Assembly: GCA_038893495.1 (NCBI GenBank)
Contig: JAWARJ010000001.1
Coordinates: forward strand, 1,663,824-1,727,823
Origin: Thermoproteus sp.
GTDB taxonomy: Archaea; Thermoproteota; Thermoprotei; Thermoproteales; Thermoproteaceae
Direction of reading: 5' to 3'
DNA length: 64,000 bases
How positions within the stretch are numbered: position 1 is the first letter of the stretch; every line of letters begins with the position of its first letter. The notes under the pieces were generated by a model, which was not told the origin of the DNA, searched no databases, and saw only the letters and a program-made list of their open reading frames with translations. This document shows positions 60,431-64,000 of this stretch, piece after piece. The position numbers and the translations under genes are program-made.

Positions 60431-61152
60431 TGCGATAACAGCCTGGCGGATACCCTCTCGTAGAAGTCGTACTCGCCGAACACCACGAGCTTTAAATTAC
60501 GGCCGCCCCTCCTAATGTGGAAGGACCTGCCCCTCTGGACGTCGTAACCGTCGCAAGTCAGCTCGGCTTCCTGCGCCGTGAGGACTTCAAGAGGCTCTTG
60601 GGGCACTACGAGGGGCCTTAGGTGGAGCGTATAGGGAGCCAGAAATGATATAACAAAGGCGGCCAGTCTATAGTCGACTATGGGGCCCCATGTGGATATG
60701 GCATAGCCGGTTGATCCCTGGGGGGTAGCCACGATGACTCCGTCGGCGCGTCCGCTAACTATTTGGGTGCCGCCCACTATTTTGAAGGAGAGGAGCTTTC
60801 TATAGTCGACGTTTCGAATCACGACCTCGTTGACCGCCGTACAGCCTGCATCTATTGTCGGCAATTCGACCACGTTGAATTCGCTTGAAAGGACCCGCTT
60901 GGCGATTTCCTCCAGCTTCATTTCCCCTATTCTAACACTCCTATAGAAGTTTATACGCCCCCCGCCTATATGTACCACCAATGAGTCCAACACACAAGGA
61001 TATCTGTGTATAGTCTCCAACAGAGTGCCGTCGCCGCCGACCACTACAGTCACATCGGGACGTTTCGAGCAATCCACATCGGAGGCTCCCAACAGCGACT
61101 TCAACTTGTTGGCCACATCGGCTAGATCTACGCGATATGCTATGGAGATCAC
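60427..61152 (-). CDS. nadK: NAD kinase
   Basis: Phosphorylates NAD to NADP. VVVGGDGTLLETI, AVNEVVIRN and VATPQGSTGYAIS are the family motifs; 241 aa is normal. GTG 61152 with TATA-like TGTAATAACAC about 24 nt upstream. The 80-nt gap to the PaREP2b-like gene shows nothing further. Confidence 0.93.
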   Translation of the reverse strand: MISIAYRVDLADVANKLKSLLGASDVDCSKRPDVTVVVGGDGTLLETIHRYPCVLDSLVVHIGGGRINFYRSVRIGEMKLEEIAKRVLSSEFNVVELPTIDAGCTAVNEVVIRNVDYRKLLSFKIVGGTQIVSGRADGVIVATPQGSTGYAISTWGPIVDYRLAAFVISFLAPYTLHLRPLVVPQEPLEVLTAQEAELTCDGYDVQRGRSFHIRRGGRNLKLVVFGEYDFYERVSARLLSQ

Positions 61153-61232
61153 AGAACTAACTGGTCCGTGTTATTACAGTTAACCCTATAGCTCGTAGGG
61201 GCCTCTAAGATATGTAGCCGGCGGGATCCCAA

Positions 61233-63164
61233 TCAATATAGAGGGTGGGGCTTCCCTCTGTCGGTCAACTCCTCCAGGTCGGCCCTACTTAATCTGAAAT
61301 ACCAAGCGTGGCCGTCCGGCGCCAACTTGGCCTCTTTTCGCCTACAGCGCCCTTCAGATATACAACCCGCCAACAGCTCGTTAAAGGTCTCGGCATGGGC
61401 CTTCGCGACCCCCTCCTCCGAGTGCCACAACGAAACGTCCCCAATTCCCGTCACCTTCCCGCCCATAGCTGTCCAATCCCCCCTCACACGGAGCACCGAA
61501 TAGATATATATGCCGTCTTCCGCATCGACGCGGAATATGTAGTGTCTCTTCCTGGCAATAAGCAGAGAGACGCCGTTCGGCAACTGCGGCGTTCCGCCCC
61601 TTTTCAAGACGTCTCCAATAGCCATAGCGACTAGCCCCCACATTGCATCCCGCCCCAACTTCACGCCCAGTCGCGTCGCCTTGACGCGTATTCCCTTAGC
61701 CCTTAATATAGGATAGAGCGATGCGTCCTCCAAGAGGATGCCTCTGTTGCCTCTCAACAACACGAATTCGACTCTGCGTTCAGCCCCACCCTGCCTTATA
61801 ATTACTGCGTCGCCTGCCAACGAGACCTCCATAGGCTCTGCGCTTAGCGCTCTCTCCTCAAACGCGGCGATTATGGGGCGAGTCACGTAAAGGTAATAGA
61901 CGGCAGACCGTCCTCTCCGCCTCCTGCCTATCCTCCCCACTTGCGCCTCAGAGCCTATGGCGTCTAGCGCTTCCTTCAAGGCGGCCTTAAGGGCCCTCAA
62001 CGTCTCAATATCGGCATGTTGAAGCATTACCTGCCTGCCGACGTACTTCCCGCCGACAGCCCGCCAGACGCCGTCGTGGCGGAACGTAAATTGATAATAG
62101 GCGCCCTTCCCGTCAACGCGCTTAAAGACGTATAGGTCTCTATATTCGTCTTCGTCCAGGGGATACAAGCGCTGGTACCCCTCAGGCGTTATGCCAGCGG
62201 CGATCGACATGCCCCAGTAGGACTCCCCATTAAGGCGGACCGCCCTCCCCCTAACCTCGGCGTAGACGCCAGCCGCCCTTAAGCGCCTATAGAGACTTAT
62301 CGCCTCTTCGGCAGCTCCGAGTTGAATTACTGCGTAGGGCTGAAGCTTGCCGTGAAGCGCCCTCTCGCCGAACTCGACAAGCCTGCCGTCTACCTCGAAA
62401 CGCATTCCGCCGAGGTGCTTGACGGCGGCGGGCTCGGCGGCGATGAGCTCCGAGCGGCGCCCTATACGTCTCAACAGCTCCTCACGGAAGCCGCCGTAGA
62501 ATACAAGCTCCTTCACGCCGCCGCCACTCCAAATCGGCGTGACGCGTAGCCCCTCCGCCTTTAGCAGTCGATACAGTTCGCCTAAGTGTTCTTTAAAGAT
62601 GCCCTCCCCCTCGTTAGCACACAGACGTCCGAGAAATCGTTTTTGCCCCTCACGATACCTCACCTCTATATCGACAAAAGGCCGCTCCGGCCTCGTCTCG
62701 AACCATCTGTAGAACCAAAGGCGGAACTTCAAGTCGCCGTTTTCCCTCAAATCTAAAATCTCTATCTTCGCGACTGTCCGGCCCTTACCCCTCAGCCCCC
62801 TGCCCTCCATACCTAATACAAGCGATCGTGTATTCCTCATCAACAGTAGGTAAAGAAGGACCCTGCCCGCCGTTGTGTCGACGACGTAATGGTCCTCCCC
62901 TCCGCTCTCGGCCCCTCCGCCCATGGCCCTGGCGAGCTCTTTGATGCCTAGACACGGAGGGGATTCGCAATACAGACGGCATCTGCGTGAGTCCATCGAA
63001 AGCCTATATTGCTCCCACACGGTCCCTCCGCCCATCCGAACTGGATAGGCGAATGCCGCATCGATATTTTCGCCGTCCTGTCTGACCTTTAAAATATAGG
63101 CATGATCGGCCAGCCGACGCACATGAGGAAACTTCTCAAACACCCTCTTGAACATGTCATTCAC
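61233..63164 (-). CDS. PaREP2b-like repeat-family protein
   Basis: 643 aa, basic. It resembles the PaREP2b proteins, a multicopy family of Pyrobaculum. The second half shows an internal duplication: YYQFTFRHDGVWRAVGGKYV (about residue 363) matches YIYSVLRVRGDWTAMGGKVT (about 568), each preceded by a region with an LNGESYWGMSIAAG or GRDAMWGLVAMAIG stretch. These WG-containing segments recall the layout of homing-endonuclease-like paralogues. No catalytic motif is certain. It sits next to tRNA-Ser, a common integration spot. GTG 63164 or ATG 63155. Confidence 0.7.
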   Translation of the reverse strand: MNDMFKRVFEKFPHVRRLADHAYILKVRQDGENIDAAFAYPVRMGGGTVWEQYRLSMDSRRCRLYCESPPCLGIKELARAMGGGAESGGEDHYVVDTTAGRVLLYLLLMRNTRSLVLGMEGRGLRGKGRTVAKIEILDLRENGDLKFRLWFYRWFETRPERPFVDIEVRYREGQKRFLGRLCANEGEGIFKEHLGELYRLLKAEGLRVTPIWSGGGVKELVFYGGFREELLRRIGRRSELIAAEPAAVKHLGGMRFEVDGRLVEFGERALHGKLQPYAVIQLGAAEEAISLYRRLRAAGVYAEVRGRAVRLNGESYWGMSIAAGITPEGYQRLYPLDEDEYRDLYVFKRVDGKGAYYQFTFRHDGVWRAVGGKYVGRQVMLQHADIETLRALKAALKEALDAIGSEAQVGRIGRRRRGRSAVYYLYVTRPIIAAFEERALSAEPMEVSLAGDAVIIRQGGAERRVEFVLLRGNRGILLEDASLYPILRAKGIRVKATRLGVKLGRDAMWGLVAMAIGDVLKRGGTPQLPNGVSLLIARKRHYIFRVDAEDGIYIYSVLRVRGDWTAMGGKVTGIGDVSLWHSEEGVAKAHAETFNELLAGCISEGRCRRKEAKLAPDGHAWYFRLSRADLEELTDRGKPHPLY

Positions 63165-63269
63165 TATATCCTAAAGACCTGTTGATTTAAGCCCCACGGC
63201 GTTAGTGTGGAGCGAACCTCAGTCTTAACTCACTGCCAGCGCACAGCGCCGACAGGAATCTGTGAACAA

Positions 63270-63302
63270 GCCGGAGGCGACAACCACGGTGATCGCTCCG
63301 GC
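63270..63302. other. Imperfect hairpin upstream of PaREP2b-like gene and tRNA-Ser
   Basis: GCCGGAGGCGA and TCGCTCCGGC form a 10-bp stem with one bulge around a 12-nt loop. It lies in the 174-nt gap 63165-63338, which holds no convincing gene. It could be a structured leader, a terminator or a remnant of an insertion. Confidence 0.4.
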
Positions 63303-63338
63303 AAGAAAAATTAAATAACCCGCGACGAGGTTAGATAC

Positions 63339-63440
63339 GCCGGGGTGGCCGAGCGGCCCAAGGCGCGGGTCGGCAGAACCGCGCGAACCTGGAGAGTCCG
63401 TCCCCGCAAGGGGGCGTGGGTTCAAATCCCACCCCCGGCG
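63339..63440 (+). tRNA. tRNA-Ser (GGA) with noncanonical intron at 29/30
   Basis: Class II tRNA: acceptor GCCGGGG/CCCCGGC, discriminator G, long variable arm with CCCC-GCAA-GGGG, T arm GTGGG-TTCAAAT-CCCAC. Removing 18 nt at 63369-63386 restores stem CGGAC/GTCCG and loop CTGGAGA, anticodon GGA. AT-rich AAAATTAAATAA lies about 25-30 nt upstream. No CCA encoded. Confidence 0.92.
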
Positions 63441-63532
63441 CATTTCTACTCTTGCTGTCTATCGTGGGCGCGAAGGGACTATGTAGCACCTTGTGGACGC
63501 ACGTATAGCGCCGATTTAGAGGACTTTACGCA

Positions 63533-63560
63533 GGGCTATTCACGTGTCTGAATTTAGCCC
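63533..63560. other. Hairpin between convergent tRNA-Ser and tRNA-Leu
   Basis: GGGCTA pairs with TAGCCC and the inner TTCA with TGAA around a 6-nt loop (10 bp with a 2-nt bulge). It lies in the 145-nt gap 63441-63585 between the 3' ends of two convergent tRNA genes and may act in termination or be part of an unrecognised RNA. Nothing else was seen in the gap. Confidence 0.35.
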
Positions 63561-63585
63561 TTGAGTGACAGATAGGAGGTTTTAG

Positions 63586-63670
63586 TGCGGGGGGTGGGAT
63601 TTGAACCCACGTAGGCCTACGCCACAGGGTCTTGAGCCCTGCCCCTTTGACCTGGCTCGGGCACCCCCGC
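63586..63670 (-). tRNA. tRNA-Leu (CAA), intronless
   Basis: Class II tRNA: acceptor GCGGGGG/CCCCCGC, discriminator A, anticodon stem CAGGG/CCCTG with loop CTCAAGA (anticodon CAA), long variable arm TGGCGTAGGCCTACG, T arm GTGGG-TTCAAAT-CCCAC. TATA-like TTTATAAGCC lies about 25 nt upstream. It is the only tRNA in the window without an intron. Confidence 0.93.
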
Positions 63671-63751
63671 CTGTGCTATTTAACATATCGGCTTATAAAG
63701 TTTTTAGCCGAGCTGTCGTTTGCGCCTATTTGGCGGCCCTCATGTGACGTC

Positions 63752-64000
63752 TTAATCTAAACTGCCTTGACATATGACTTGGCGCTTTATGGCGGCCTCT
63801 ATGGTTTTTCTTATGCCGACCCAATGGGAGCCTATCCAATATGTCGAGCCGCAGTTAGGGCAGACCCAACATCTATTAGAGTGGATTGCGTGGCTGACTC
63901 TCCTTTCGGCCTCCTCGCAGGGGATCTCCACAAGCTTGAAGTTGCATTTGGGGCATCTGCTCTCCTTGAGGGGCTCCACGCCCAACAGCCGTATTAGTGC
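63752..64000 (-). CDS. Mut7-C RNase domain protein (partial, C-terminal end)
   Basis: The frame is open to the right edge, so only the last 82 codons are seen. ESRCPKCNFKLVEI, a CWVCPNCGSTYWIGSHW segment and the two CxxC pairs match the zinc-ribbon C terminus of Mut7-C (DUF82/COG1656) proteins, whose PIN-like RNase part would be off the edge. Family role: predicted ribonuclease; substrate unknown. Confidence 0.82.
   Translation of the reverse strand, partial: ALIRLLGVEPLKESRCPKCNFKLVEIPCEEAERRVSHAIHSNRCWVCPNCGSTYWIGSHWVGIRKTIEAAIKRQVICQGSLD

Noticed and set aside
1-64000. CRISPR arrays, rRNA genes and insertion sequences
   Set aside because: No regularly spaced direct repeats, no rRNA-like stretches, and no transposase frames or terminal inverted repeats were seen.

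Overview
The window is chromosomal DNA of a hyperthermophilic crenarchaeon of the order Thermoproteales, most likely Thermoproteus or a close relative of Pyrobaculum. The lineage markers are a ThermoDBP-type single-stranded DNA-binding protein, an AGOG 8-oxoguanine glycosylase, a PaREP2b-like protein, archaeal ribosomal, translation and C/D-RNP genes, and six tRNA genes of which five carry short introns, mostly at noncanonical positions. Most genes look leaderless: a TATA-like box lies about 22-27 nt before the start codon, and I used this to choose several starts. Genes are densely packed, convergent pairs often overlap at their 3' ends, and no stretch above 300 nt lacks a gene. No rRNA, CRISPR array or insertion sequence was seen.

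Layout. 1-4.6 kb: energy coupling (H+-pyrophosphatase, A-ATPase subunit I) and an MTHFR-like protein. 4.6-5.8 kb: an S3-L29-Rpp29 fragment of the ribosomal operon. 5.8-6.8 kb: an orphan ABC ATPase and a candidate C/D sRNA. 6.8-13.3 kb: tetrapyrrole synthesis from glutamyl-tRNA to uroporphyrinogen III and the siroheme branch (hemA, hemL, hemB, hemC, hemD, cobA, MET8-like). 13.3-16 kb: tRNA-Ala, a PduO-like adenosyltransferase, S13, S4, isoaspartyl peptidase. 16-22.8 kb: lineage-specific proteins, tRNA-Arg, tRNA-Lys, two radical SAM proteins, Bud32 and a VirB2/TedC-like pilin candidate.

22.8-29 kb is the most unusual part: ThermoDBP, a 45-aa ribbon-helix-helix protein, and an operon of a large P-loop ATPase with coiled coil and winged helix, a 167-aa unknown protein and a NurA-like nuclease. 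These are followed by RimI, a 47-aa protein and a ParA-like ATPase. I propose this as a candidate undescribed DNA-end-processing or defence module in which a non-HerA ATPase partners NurA.

29-36 kb: phosphoesterase, Grc3/Clp1-type RNA kinase, PriL, AGOG, then the modified (phosphomevalonate dehydratase / anhydromevalonate phosphate decarboxylase) mevalonate operon. 36-41.2 kb: zinc ribbon, Hsp20, tRNA-splicing endonuclease, GlyRS, agmatinase, Rpo12, NadM, a convincing C/D sRNA and a two-intron tRNA-Pro. 41.2-50.4 kb: transporters, a mechanosensitive channel, regulators, an M48-type protease, a UV-repair glycosylase and archaemetzincin. 50.4-61.2 kb: molybdopterin genes, fibrillarin/Nop5, GatE, KsgA, RNase Z, TyrRS, DUF371, dolichol-kinase-like protein, PIN protein and NAD kinase. 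61.2-64 kb: a PaREP2b-like protein, tRNA-Ser, tRNA-Leu and the end of a Mut7-C RNase gene.

A theme is RNA maturation: intron-containing tRNAs, the endonuclease that should splice them, RNase P and RNase Z components, and C/D guide RNAs together with the Nop5/fibrillarin proteins that use them.
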